A stretch of DNA of 54,210 bases. Source: Colimorpha sp045222795 (lineage in GTDB: Bacteria; Bacteroidota; Bacteroidia; Bacteroidales; P3). Positions 1 through 7,590 of this stretch are shown in pieces. Both the position numbers and the translations under genes were made by a program. The number at the start of each line of letters is the position of its first letter. Within the stretch, counting starts at the first letter, position 1. The stretch covers positions 1 to 54,210 of the forward strand of contig JBGUZF010000051.1 of NCBI GenBank assembly GCA_045222795.1. The letters are read 5' to 3'. The notes beneath the pieces were generated by a model. It was not told the DNA's origin and searched no databases. It was given only the letters and a program-made list of their open reading frames with translations.

Positions 1-2
1 TC

Positions 3-92
3 GACACGCTGACGTCCGACCTGCTGCAGTGGAGCTTCACCTACCGCGACGGCCACAGCGACACATGGCAGTTCCACCGTGCGAAGGGATGA
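3..92 (+). CDS. 3' end of an unidentified upstream gene (partial)
   Basis: Frame 3 is open from the window edge to a TGA at 90-92 and encodes a tail ending in WQFHRAKG. It is taken as real because its stop overlaps the next gene's ATG in an ATGA junction (89-92), the same junction style as at the next two gene boundaries downstream. Too little is visible to name a family. Confidence 0.6.
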   Translation, partial: DTLTSDLLQWSFTYRDGHSDTWQFHRAKG

Positions 93-691
93 CAGAGGCG
101 GAGCTATACAAGGATCTTGGTGCGCTAACAAAGGACAGAGAACGGTGGGAGGAGAGTATTCCCTACGTCGCTTCGCTGCTGAAGCAAGACTCTGTTAAGA
201 TCAAGGCCAAGGCATTGTGGCTGCTGGGCGAGATGGGGCTGGCTTTTCCGAACAATATTGGGGAGTGCGTCCCTATGGTAGCCTCATTCTGCGACAGTGC
301 GGAACCGCTTCTGCGGGAACGCGCCCTGAATGCCATAGGCCGTATTGGTCGAGGCAACTTCCAAACAATAGAGCCTTATTGGGAGGGGCTGTTCCTCCTT
401 GCCAACGACAAAGAAGCGAGCGTCAGGCTGGCTTTCATCTGGGCATCGGAGAATATCGCCACCAACACCCCTGACCTCTACCGCGACCGCATGCCGCTAT
501 TTGTAGAACTGCTGCACGACCGCGACGACCGTGTGCGGATGGAGGCGCCTGAGATGTTCCGCGTCCTCGGCAAGCGCAGGCCGGAGTTCGTTGAAGCATA
601 CCTTGACCAACTGCACGCCCTCGCCGAGACCGACCCTAACCGCGTGGTTCGCATCCACTGCCAAGGGGCCATAAAAGCAACAACTACATGA
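89..691 (+). CDS. HEAT-repeat-like helical protein
   Basis: 200 aa, all helical in character, with about five recurring units of HEAT/ARM type, for example KAKALWLLGEMG, LRERALNAIGRIGRG and VRLAFIWASENIA, each with a conserved Arg/Lys-x3-Ala pattern on the second helix. No signal peptide or catalytic motif is visible, so it is probably a cytoplasmic protein-binding scaffold; the DNA alkylation-repair family has the same fold, but specificity cannot be called. The start at 89 is preferred over an upstream in-frame ATG at 29 because it gives the 4-nt ATGA overlap with the preceding stop and starts just before the repeats. Its own stop overlaps the next gene's ATG at 688-691, so translation is probably coupled. 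Confidence 0.75.
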   Translation: MTEAELYKDLGALTKDRERWEESIPYVASLLKQDSVKIKAKALWLLGEMGLAFPNNIGECVPMVASFCDSAEPLLRERALNAIGRIGRGNFQTIEPYWEGLFLLANDKEASVRLAFIWASENIATNTPDLYRDRMPLFVELLHDRDDRVRMEAPEMFRVLGKRRPEFVEAYLDQLHALAETDPNRVVRIHCQGAIKATTT

Positions 692-1215
692 ATCCAATGG
701 AAACAGAACGACTAATACTTCGCCCGTGGCGTGACGAGGACGCCGAAACACTATACAAATACGCCTCCGACCCCGAAGTGGGGCCGCGAGCCGGCTGGCC
801 GCCGCACAAAAGCGTCGAGGAGAGCCTCGAGATTATCCGCACAATCTTCCATTGCGACCACATGTGGGCCATAGAACTAAAAGAAAACAAAGAGCCCATA
901 GGTTGCATGGGCTATATGGTCTATGGCGAGAGCAATATCAATATCGGTGAGAACGACGCAGAGGTGGGCTACTGGATAGCACGTCCCTACTGGAACCGCG
1001 GCATCTGCAGTGAAGCGTTGCAGTTACTGATAGACTATTGTTTTAATGGAAAAGGATTCCGTACCCTTTGGGCCGACTACTTCCCCGACAATCCCGCCAG
1101 CGGCAAGGTTATGGAGAAATGCGGCTTCCACGACACCGGCGACATCAACTACTGCAGCCGCCTGCAAATAGGTAGCGACCGACCAGTAAAGATAATGAAA
1201 CTAGAAAGACTATGA
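688..1215 (+). CDS. GNAT family N-acetyltransferase (RimJ/RimL type)
   Basis: 175 aa. The N-terminus TERLILRPWRDEDAETLY is the typical beta1-alpha1 opening of the Acetyltransf_3/RimJ group, and YWNRGICSEALQLLIDYC fits the acetyl-CoA pyrophosphate-binding motif (R-G-x-x-S-E-A). The C-terminal NPASGKVMEKCGF is the usual 'N-xx-S-xx-v-xEk-x-GF' motif. Members acetylate ribosomal protein N-termini, small amines or antibiotics; the substrate cannot be inferred. ATGA overlaps on both sides place it in the 1-3340 operon. A second in-frame ATG at 697 is an alternative start. Confidence 0.9.
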   Translation: MNPMETERLILRPWRDEDAETLYKYASDPEVGPRAGWPPHKSVEESLEIIRTIFHCDHMWAIELKENKEPIGCMGYMVYGESNINIGENDAEVGYWIARPYWNRGICSEALQLLIDYCFNGKGFRTLWADYFPDNPASGKVMEKCGFHDTGDINYCSRLQIGSDRPVKIMKLERL

Positions 1216-2354
1216 GAAAACATTGGATTGACAACCTACGCTGGGTGACAGTGCTGCTGGTGCTGCTCTACCATGTAATCTATTTCTACAACAACAAGGG
1301 CGTCTTCGGCGGCGTGGGCGGTTTCGGCGACGGGCCACAGTACCAGGACATGCTGATGTATGTGCTCTACCCTTGGTTCATGCCGTTGCTGTTCCTGCTG
1401 GCCGGCGCAAGTGCGCGGTATGCCCTTGACAAACATAGCGGCAAAGAATGGTTCAGAGCCCGCACACGCAAGCTCCTTGTGCCAGCCACCATAGGCCTCT
1501 TCGTCTTCCAGTGGATGACGGGGTACTTCAACACCCACGTAGCCGGCACCGACGTGATGGCTGCAGTGCCGCAACCTGTCAAGTTCTTCCTCTGGTCTGT
1601 CAGCGGCATAGGCCCGCTATGGTTCATACAGGACCTGTGGTTCTTCTCATTGATACTCCTGCTGATAAGAAAAGTCCCTTGCTGTAAGTCTTGTAAATTA
1701 TTCGCTTCGCGAGAGTGGCTGCTTGCTGTTGTGCTTGTACTCCTCGGCGTGTTCTTCTGGCTGGGTCAGCAGACGCTTATCTTCAACCCGCGCCCCGAGA
1801 GTGCCGACGGCCTGTGGAACCTTTACAAGCCCGTATTTTACTTCATCATCTTCCTGCTGGGATACTATGTCTTTTCGAAAAACGATGTGCAGGATGCATT
1901 AGGCAAGGCATGGATACCCCTGATGGCTGCCGCCGTCGTTAGCAGTGTGCTGCTGACCGTCACCACATTCGGTCAGAACAACACTATCCCTCAGTACATG
2001 AGCACGCCACTCAACTGTATCTACGGATGGCTCATGTGCCTCGCCATGATGGGATGGTTCAAGGCATGCTTCGACAAGACCAACGCCTTTGCAGGATATA
2101 TGACACGTTCTAGCTTCGGCATCTACATCGTACACTACCTCGTCATCGCCAGCCTCGGCTACATGATGAAGGTCTACACCACACTTCCGCAAGTGGCAAT
2201 GTATCTCATCCTCACAATAGCGGTCTTCACCCTCTCACCGCTGCTATATGAAGTCATACGCCGCATACCTGTAATCAACTGGTGCGTGCTAGGTGAAAAA
2301 ATGCCTCATAAGGGCAATAAAACAACCGAAAAAGGCGTTACGAAAGAAAAGTGA
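1212..2354 (+). CDS. acyltransferase 3 family membrane protein (OafA/OpgC-like)
   Basis: 380 aa polytopic inner-membrane protein with about ten hydrophobic segments. The opening WIDNLRWVTVLLVLLYHV is the first helix typical of Acyl_transf_3 enzymes, with the conserved His (about residue 21) used in acyl transfer across the membrane. Family members O-acetylate or O-succinylate cell-surface glycans. The C-terminus is basic (NKTTEKGVTKEK). Overlap with GNAT is ATGA and with ddl is GTGA or a small gap, depending on the ddl start. Placement beside ddl suggests envelope work, but the acceptor is unknown. Confidence 0.88.
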   Translation: MRKHWIDNLRWVTVLLVLLYHVIYFYNNKGVFGGVGGFGDGPQYQDMLMYVLYPWFMPLLFLLAGASARYALDKHSGKEWFRARTRKLLVPATIGLFVFQWMTGYFNTHVAGTDVMAAVPQPVKFFLWSVSGIGPLWFIQDLWFFSLILLLIRKVPCCKSCKLFASREWLLAVVLVLLGVFFWLGQQTLIFNPRPESADGLWNLYKPVFYFIIFLLGYYVFSKNDVQDALGKAWIPLMAAAVVSSVLLTVTTFGQNNTIPQYMSTPLNCIYGWLMCLAMMGWFKACFDKTNAFAGYMTRSSFGIYIVHYLVIASLGYMMKVYTTLPQVAMYLILTIAVFTLSPLLYEVIRRIPVINWCVLGEKMPHKGNKTTEKGVTKEK

Positions 2355-2359
2355 ATAAC

Positions 2360-3340
2360 ATGAAGAAGAACATAGCACTTGTCATGGGTGGTTTCAGCGG
2401 CGAGCACGACATCAGCATCGCCAGCGGCAACCAAGTGTATGGCCAGCTCGACCACACGAAGTATAATGTCTACAAGATTGTCATCGACCGCGACGGCTGG
2501 TACTGGGAGCGCGACGGCGCGCATCTGCCCGTCGACCGCGGCGACTTCTCCGTGACGGACAATGGCGCCAAGGTTCACTTCGACCTTGCCTTCATCATTG
2601 TCCACGGCAACCCCGGCGAGAACGGCGTGCTGCAAGGCTATTTCGACATGCTGGGCATCCGATACACCACCTGCGGCTTCTACACCTCGGCGCTCACCTT
2701 CCAGAAAGGCTACTGCAACCCCGTGGTAAAGAGCTTCGGCATCGTCAAGGTGGCCGAGTCGGTGCTGCTATATAGTATGGACGATTATAAAAAGACCGCA
2801 TCCCTAAAACTGCCCGTCTTCGTCAAGCCCGCCGCTGGCGGAAGCAGCGTGGCCACCACCAAGGTGAAGACCGCAGAGCAACTGCTGCCCGCCATCCGCG
2901 AAGCCTTCACCGAAGACCATGCCGTACTGGTAGAGGAATGCATTGTGGGTCGCGAGTTCGACTGCGGAGTGTTCCGCAAGGCCGACGGCGAGAAGCTGGT
3001 GTTCCCCATCACAGAGATTATCCCCAAGGGAGGCCATGAGTTCTTCGACTACGAGGCCAAATACCAAGGTTTCAGCAACGAGGTGACGCCTGCCGAGGTC
3101 GAGGAACGAATTTCCAAACACATACAGGAGGTCTCCCGCAAGCTCTACGACCTGCTGGGCTGCCGCGGTATCGTACGCTTCGACTACATCCACGACACCG
3201 CTGCCGACGAGCTATTCTTCCTCGAGGTAAACACCATCCCCGGCCAGAGTGCCGAGAGCATCGTGCCAAAGCAGGCGCGAGCCGTGGGCATAAGTCCCGC
3301 CGAACTCTACGAGATGAGTATCCAGGCGGCGCTGGCATAA
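2360..3340 (+). CDS. ddl: D-alanine--D-alanine ligase
   Basis: 326 aa ATP-grasp enzyme that makes the D-Ala-D-Ala dipeptide used by MurF. The N-terminal MGGFSGEHDISIASG motif, the glycine-rich ATP loop KPAAGGSSVATTKV and the metal/phosphate-binding EVNTIPGQSAESI are all present, and the length is typical. An in-frame GTG at 2351 overlaps the upstream stop (GTGA) and would add three residues; ATG 2360 is chosen because family proteins begin at MKKNIALVMGG. It lies about 9 kb from the dcw cluster and is the last gene of its operon, followed at once by a terminator. Confidence 0.96.
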   Translation: MKKNIALVMGGFSGEHDISIASGNQVYGQLDHTKYNVYKIVIDRDGWYWERDGAHLPVDRGDFSVTDNGAKVHFDLAFIIVHGNPGENGVLQGYFDMLGIRYTTCGFYTSALTFQKGYCNPVVKSFGIVKVAESVLLYSMDDYKKTASLKLPVFVKPAAGGSSVATTKVKTAEQLLPAIREAFTEDHAVLVEECIVGREFDCGVFRKADGEKLVFPITEIIPKGGHEFFDYEAKYQGFSNEVTPAEVEERISKHIQEVSRKLYDLLGCRGIVRFDYIHDTAADELFFLEVNTIPGQSAESIVPKQARAVGISPAELYEMSIQAALA

Positions 3341-3346
3341 AATAAC

Positions 3347-3380
3347 GAGAGGCTCCTCAATCGGGGAGCCTCTCTGTTTC
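3347..3380 (+). terminator. intrinsic terminator after ddl (possibly bidirectional)
   Basis: Perfect 10-bp stem GAGAGGCTCC / GGAGCCTCTC (3347-3356 and 3365-3374) with an 8-nt loop and a T-rich 3' side (TGTTTCT). It also sits 20 nt past the hup stop on the other strand, where GTTATTTTA follows, so it may serve both convergent genes. Confidence 0.85.
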
Positions 3381-3396
3381 TACTGTCGCCAATGAC

Positions 3397-3684
3397 TTAT
3401 TTTTTCTTCTTGGCGGCTGCCTTCTTGAGCAGATTGCTGCCAGCTTTGAACTTGGCAACCTTCTTGGCGGGAACCTTAACGGTGGCGCCGGTCTGCGGGT
3501 TCTTGGCGGTGCGGGCCTTGCGGTTGGCAACGCTGAAGGTGCCGAAGCCGATGAGGCTGACCTTCTCGCCTTTGTTCAGCTGCTCTTTGATAGCATCAAA
3601 GCAAGCGTTCATGGCGCCTTTGGCAGCCACTTTCGTCATGCCGGTCTTGGCGGCGATGGCGTTAACAAGTTCGGTTTTGTTCAT
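3397..3684 (-). CDS. hup: HU family DNA-binding protein
   Basis: 95 aa nucleoid-associated protein. MNKTELVNAIAAKTGMTK, the dimer core with SLIGFGTFSVANR, and the DNA-binding arm with KNPQTGATVKVPAKK are classic HU. A Lys/Ala-rich tail (KKAAAKKKK) ends the protein. It binds and bends DNA non-specifically as a dimer. It is monocistronic, with its own Bacteroidota-type promoter and a roughly 50-nt leader. Confidence 0.97.
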   Translation of the reverse strand: MNKTELVNAIAAKTGMTKVAAKGAMNACFDAIKEQLNKGEKVSLIGFGTFSVANRKARTAKNPQTGATVKVPAKKVAKFKAGSNLLKKAAAKKKK

Positions 3685-3733
3685 AATGTTTTTTGTTTTA
3701 ATTGTTTGAAAAGGTTATCCTTATTTCTCGCTG

Positions 3734-3766
3734 CAAATGTAAGAATTATTTTTAATATGCACCAAA
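3734..3766 (-). promoter_or_regulatory. promoter of hup
   Basis: On the minus strand TTTG (3766-3763), a 21-nt spacer and TACATTTG (3741-3734) match the Bacteroidota -33/-7 consensus (TTTG, TAnnTTTG). The surroundings are very AT-rich. Confidence 0.75.
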
Positions 3767-3807
3767 TTTTTTTTCACAATTTTTAAAACTTTTTTCAACC
3801 AATCACA

Positions 3808-4743
3808 CTACATTACTAATTTCCAACCATTTAGAGAATTGCCGCGGAGGAATTCTTCGATATAATTTTTTCGTTTTCCAGCGATTTGGAGCTCTAAAAT
3901 GTTGATAAATCCAGCACTTACAGAGACTTTTAGCACCTTTTTCCCATCACAAAAAACACTTCCTGGCGTGGTTTTATCGGCCTTTTCGACATCCACGCGG
4001 AACACTTTGAAGGATATATCTGCACCTTCGGGCGACCGCATCACCATAACCGCGGCAGGGTAAGGGGAGAGACCACGTACGAAGCGGTCGACCTCCTCGG
4101 GAGTGCGACTGAAGTCGATGCGACAGTCGTCCTTGAATATCTTCGGCGCAGGACAGGCTTCGCCTTGTTGCGGCATAGGCGTTATCGTGCCATCGGCTAT
4201 GGCGTCGAGTGTGCGTACCACGAGTCCCCGTCCCATGGCTGCCAAGCGGTCGTGCAGGGTCTCTGCCGTCTCGTCGGGGGCTATAGGCGTGCGCTCCTGC
4301 AGCAGGATGGAACCTTCGTCTATCTTATGGTTCAGCAGGAACGTCGTTACGCCCGTTTCCTTCTCGCCGTTGATGATGGCCCAGTTGATAGGCGCGGCAC
4401 CACGGTAGCGGGGCAGCAGCGAAGCGTGCAGGTTGAAGGTGCCGTGGGACGGCATGTTCCACACCACCTCAGGCAGCATACGGAAAGCCACCACGACGAA
4501 CATGTCGGCATTGCATGCACGCAAGGCATCGAGGAAGGCCTCGTCGCGCAACTTCTCGGGCTGCATCAAGGGAAGACTGTGGTCGAGGGCATACTGCTTC
4601 ACGGCACTGAACACCACCTTCTGTCCCCTACCCGCCTGTCGGTCGGGCACGGTGACCACAGCCGCCACATCGTGGCTGCTGTGCATTATGGCGTCGAGGC
4701 TCTCGACGGCGAAGTCGGGCGTACCAAAGAATACTACTCGCAT
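3808..4743 (-). CDS. fmt: methionyl-tRNA formyltransferase
   Basis: 311 aa. It formylates initiator Met-tRNA using 10-formyl-THF. MRVVFFGTPDFAV, the SLLPRYRGAAPINWAIINGE active-site segment (the SLLP-x-x-RG-x-AP-x-x-W hallmark) and GVTTFLLNHKIDEGSIL are diagnostic. The frame stays open upstream to 4974, but homology begins at the ATG at 4743-4741. The start overlaps the end of ribH by 10 nt (4734-4743), so it is probably translationally coupled in the rpoN/M23-ribH-fmt unit. Confidence 0.96.
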   Translation of the reverse strand: MRVVFFGTPDFAVESLDAIMHSSHDVAAVVTVPDRQAGRGQKVVFSAVKQYALDHSLPLMQPEKLRDEAFLDALRACNADMFVVVAFRMLPEVVWNMPSHGTFNLHASLLPRYRGAAPINWAIINGEKETGVTTFLLNHKIDEGSILLQERTPIAPDETAETLHDRLAAMGRGLVVRTLDAIADGTITPMPQQGEACPAPKIFKDDCRIDFSRTPEEVDRFVRGLSPYPAAVMVMRSPEGADISFKVFRVDVEKADKTTPGSVFCDGKKVLKVSVSAGFINILELQIAGKRKNYIEEFLRGNSLNGWKLVM

Positions 4744-5222
4744 AGGCTTTTGTGGAAAGCTACCATTTTCAATGCTGTGACGGCACCCTCCACGCCTTTG
4801 TTGCCATGCTTGCCACCTGCGCGGTCGACGGCCTGCTCCATGGTGTTGGTGGTGAGGACGCTGAAGATGACAGGCCTGCCGTGCTTCAGAGCCACATTGG
4901 TGATACCCTGCGACACAGCCTGGCAGATGAACTCGAAATGGCGGGTCTCGCCTTGTATCACGCAGCCTATGCAAATGACGGCGTCGAGATTATGGTAATG
5001 CAGCATCATGTCGGCGGCCGACGAAAGCTCGAAGGTCCCCGGCACGCGGCGCACCATGAGTTTGTCCTCTGTCACACCATGCTCCAGTAGCGTGTCGACA
5101 GCACCTTTCAACAAGGCGTCGGTCACACCGGGATTCCATTCCGCGGCGACGACACCTATTTTATATCCTTTCCCATCGGGCACTGCCTGAGGGTCGTAAT
5201 CCGAAAGATTGGTCTTTTTCAT
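4734..5222 (-). CDS. ribH: 6,7-dimethyl-8-ribityllumazine synthase
   Basis: 162 aa. It condenses 5-amino-6-ribitylaminouracil with 3,4-dihydroxy-2-butanone-4-phosphate in riboflavin synthesis. IGVVAAEWNPGVTDALL, the AVICIGCVIQGETRHFEFIC block and the conserved GTDDAEQ-like region near the end (TNTMEQAVDRAGGKHGNKG) are recognisable. The ATG (5222-5220) overlaps by one base the TGA (5224-5222) of the upstream rpoN/M23 reading frame, and the 3' end overlaps fmt. Confidence 0.96.
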   Translation of the reverse strand: MKKTNLSDYDPQAVPDGKGYKIGVVAAEWNPGVTDALLKGAVDTLLEHGVTEDKLMVRRVPGTFELSSAADMMLHYHNLDAVICIGCVIQGETRHFEFICQAVSQGITNVALKHGRPVIFSVLTTNTMEQAVDRAGGKHGNKGVEGAVTALKMVAFHKSLCE

Positions 5223-6133
5223 CAGAAGTCTTTTTGGTTTATCTCTACCACTACATTCTTGCGTTTCTTCTTGCTTTCCTTGATAATGCTCTTGTCGGCC
5301 TTGTACTCCAGCTCCTCGCCTTTCTTGGGCTGGCGGATGCCGAAGTAGCTCTTGTCGAGATGCAGGCGCCGCGTGCGTAGGGCGTAGTTCTCGAAGTCAA
5401 GTATCCACTCGGGATCGAAGGGCTGATACAGGAAGCGGCATTCGAAATGCAGATGCGGCCCCGTCGAACGGCCGGTGCTGCCGCCGAGACCTATCACCTC
5501 GCCTGCCGCCACCTCCTGGCCGTGCTTCACGTTTATCTTCGACAGGTGACCATAGAGTGTCTCAAGTCCGTTGCTGTGGCGCACCACTATGCAGTTGCCA
5601 TAGCCACCCATGCGGCCTGCCACACGCACGGTGCCGCTGAAAGCAGCCCTCACGGGGTCGCCTGTGCGCAGGCGTATGTCGACACCGTAGTGGCCACGCT
5701 TCCACCGCCAGCCGTAGGGGCTGGTCTTCATGTTGCGCACGGGGAAACAGAAATCGCCGCTATCCTTCACCAGCAGCAGGTTTATCTCATCGGGGAGCAT
5801 GTCCACCCTCGTACGTCCGTGGGGGTTCACGCGGCTGCTGGGGAAAGCGTCGTACCACAGCGGCACTATGTAGGCGTCCAAAGCCTCTGCTGCCACACGG
5901 GGCTGCTCGGGGGCTGTCGTAGTTTTTGCGGCATTGGCCGCCATGGCAGGCTTCTTCGTTGGTTCAGGCTTCGTAGCCTTCCGCTCCTCGCGAGCAGTCA
6001 TGCGCTTCTCGGCCTTGGCGGCCTTCTCGAGGCGCACGGCGATGATGCTGTCGTAGTACGACTGCTGTGCCTGACCCTTACCGGCAAAGGCAAGGAGGAT
6101 CAATATCAGCAATGCGCGGCGCAGCCGCGCCAC
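5222..6133 (-). CDS. M23 family (LytM) metallopeptidase read from a possible internal GTG start
   Basis: GTG at 6133-6131, inside the last codons of rpoN, would give a 303-aa protein starting with a textbook signal peptide: basic n-region MARLRR, hydrophobic ALLILILLAFAG, and a KGQA|QQ cleavage site. A TTG at 6112 is a second option. The mature protein has a Lys/Ala/Pro-rich linker and then an M23 domain (GHYGVDIRL, YGNCIVVRHSNGLETLYGHL, TGPHLHFE) expected to bind Zn2+ and cleave peptidoglycan cross-bridges, or to act as an activator. It shares its frame with the rpoN fusion, so this entry is an alternative product, not an extra ORF. Confidence 0.5.
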   Translation of the reverse strand: MARLRRALLILILLAFAGKGQAQQSYYDSIIAVRLEKAAKAEKRMTAREERKATKPEPTKKPAMAANAAKTTTAPEQPRVAAEALDAYIVPLWYDAFPSSRVNPHGRTRVDMLPDEINLLLVKDSGDFCFPVRNMKTSPYGWRWKRGHYGVDIRLRTGDPVRAAFSGTVRVAGRMGGYGNCIVVRHSNGLETLYGHLSKINVKHGQEVAAGEVIGLGGSTGRSTGPHLHFECRFLYQPFDPEWILDFENYALRTRRLHLDKSYFGIRQPKKGEELEYKADKSIIKESKKKRKNVVVEINQKDF

Positions 6134-7501
6134 GGGGATGCCCAGCTGCTCGCGGTATTTCGCCACGGTGCGGCGCGCCAAGGGGAGTCCCTGGGCGTTG
6201 AGCATCTTGGTGAGGGCGTCGTCCGAGAGCGGCGCCTGCTTGTCCTCGGACTCAATCAGGTCCGACAAGCGCTGCTTGACGGTCTCCACAGCCACCTCGT
6301 CGCCGTCGTCGGTAGCCATACCCTTGGAAAAGCACTCCTTGAGGGGTATGATGCCGAAGTCGGTCTGCAGGTACTTGCTGTTGGCCATGCGTGACACGGT
6401 GCTAATGTCGAGTCCTGTGGCCTCGGCCACCTCGCGCTGACGCAGGGGCTGCAGCTGGTCGGGGTCGCCGGTGAGCAGGAACTGGCGCTGATGGCGCACG
6501 ATGTAGCGCATCACCCGCACCATGGTGTCGCGCCGCTGGTTCAGCAGGTCTATGAAGCCCTGCGCGTCGGCCTGCTTGCTCTTGAGGAACGACAGCGTCT
6601 CGCGGTCGCCCTTGTGCTGCTCCATCTCGTGGAGCATGTCCATATAGTAGCCGTTAAGGCTCAGCTGCGGCAGGTGGCTGTCGTTGAGGTAGAAGCTCAG
6701 CTGTCCGTCGTGCTGCGTGAGCACTATGTCGGGCGTCACCACGGCGGCGGTGTCGCTGTCCATGTCCGTGGAACCCGCGGGCTTGGGGTTAAGGTGGCGT
6801 ATCACGTCGGCGGCAGCCTCGAAGTCCTCGTCGTCGATGTCGAGGGCTTCGCAGATACGCTCGTAGCGGTGGTTGGCGAAGTCGTCGAAGTGGTCACGCA
6901 CCACGGCGATGGCCGTTGCCGTGGTGGCGTCGGCAGGCATGCGCTGCAGTTGCAGCAGCAGGCACTCCTGCAGGTTGCGGGCGCCAATGCCCGCAGGGTC
7001 GAGGCTCTGCACCACACGGAGCACCTCCTCGACCTCTTCTTGCGATGCCTCCACCCCTTGGCGGAAGGCCATGTCGTTGGTGACGAGTGCAAGGTCGCGG
7101 CTGAGGTAGCCAGCGTCGTCGAGGGTGCCCACCAGCTCGGTGGCTATAAGCATCTGCCGCTCGGTGAGGTGGCGCAGCGAGAGCTGCTGCATCAGACGCT
7201 CCACCGTCGACTGGCTGTCACCCACCACGAACTCGCGCCGCACGTCGTTGGGGTCGTGCTCCAGGTGCTCGCGGTAGTCGTAGTCGAAGTCCTCCTCGTC
7301 GCTGTCCCAGTCCGAGCTGTTGTCGCTCGCTGCAGGCAGCGGCTCCTCGTCCTGCACTTCGGCCTCAAGCAGGGGGTTCTTCTCCACCTCCTCCTTAATG
7401 GCCTGTTCTAGGTCGGTGACAGGCAATTGCAGCAGACGCATCAGCTGTATCTGCTGAGGCGAGAACTTCTGCTGCAATTGCTGTCGTTGGACCTGTTTCA
7501 T
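5222..7501 (-). CDS. rpoN: RNA polymerase sigma-54 factor fused in frame to an M23 peptidase
   Basis: 759 aa from ATG 7501. Residues 1-462 are a complete sigma-54: Gln-rich region I (LQQKFSPQQIQLMRLLQL), an acidic region II, the core-binding domain (SLDPAGIGARNLQECLLLQL), the helix-turn-helix region (REVAEATGLDISTVSRMAN) and the RpoN box ARRTVAKYRE. There is no stop where sigma-54 should end (about VARLRR). The frame runs straight into a signal-peptide-like segment (ALLILILLAFAGKGQA, 463-478), a basic linker and a LytM/M23 domain with H604-x3-D608 and H683-x-H685 zinc ligands. A cytoplasmic sigma factor joined to a periplasmic hydrolase is not a known normal architecture. Possible explanations: a real membrane-tethered fusion; a pair split by signal peptidase; a nested start (see 5222-6133); or an indel that removed a stop. 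An in-frame upstream ATG at 7558 is judged too far. Confidence 0.85.
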   Translation of the reverse strand: MKQVQRQQLQQKFSPQQIQLMRLLQLPVTDLEQAIKEEVEKNPLLEAEVQDEEPLPAASDNSSDWDSDEEDFDYDYREHLEHDPNDVRREFVVGDSQSTVERLMQQLSLRHLTERQMLIATELVGTLDDAGYLSRDLALVTNDMAFRQGVEASQEEVEEVLRVVQSLDPAGIGARNLQECLLLQLQRMPADATTATAIAVVRDHFDDFANHRYERICEALDIDDEDFEAAADVIRHLNPKPAGSTDMDSDTAAVVTPDIVLTQHDGQLSFYLNDSHLPQLSLNGYYMDMLHEMEQHKGDRETLSFLKSKQADAQGFIDLLNQRRDTMVRVMRYIVRHQRQFLLTGDPDQLQPLRQREVAEATGLDISTVSRMANSKYLQTDFGIIPLKECFSKGMATDDGDEVAVETVKQRLSDLIESEDKQAPLSDDALTKMLNAQGLPLARRTVAKYREQLGIPVARLRRALLILILLAFAGKGQAQQSYYDSIIAVRLEKAAKAEKRMTAREERKATKPEPTKKPAMAANAAKTTTAPEQPRVAAEALDAYIVPLWYDAFPSSRVNPHGRTRVDMLPDEINLLLVKDSGDFCFPVRNMKTSPYGWRWKRGHYGVDIRLRTGDPVRAAFSGTVRVAGRMGGYGNCIVVRHSNGLETLYGHLSKINVKHGQEVAAGEVIGLGGSTGRSTGPHLHFECRFLYQPFDPEWILDFENYALRTRRLHLDKSYFGIRQPKKGEELEYKADKSIIKESKKKRKNVVVEINQKDF

Positions 7502-7527
7502 GGTATTATTGCTTGATGTATTAATGT

Positions 7528-7570
7528 TTGATTGCTTGAGTGGTTGAGCGTCAGCCACTCAAACAATCAA
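7528..7570 (-). terminator. long hairpin between the S46 peptidase gene and rpoN
   Basis: Read on the minus strand, TTGATTGTTTGAGTGG (7570-7555) can pair with CCACTCAAGCAATCAA (7543-7528): 16 bp with one G-U pair and an 11-nt loop. No long T-run follows, so it may be a weak terminator, a processing site or an rpoN leader structure. The region is built of degenerate ATTGCTTGA-type repeats. Confidence 0.55.
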
Positions 7571-7590
7571 GCAATCATACATTTTGTCAA

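Noticed and set aside
3808..4974. 388-codon version of fmt
   Set aside because: The extra 77 N-terminal codons lie inside ribH and translate to an Arg/His-rich shadow; family proteins begin at MRVVFFGTPDF (4743).
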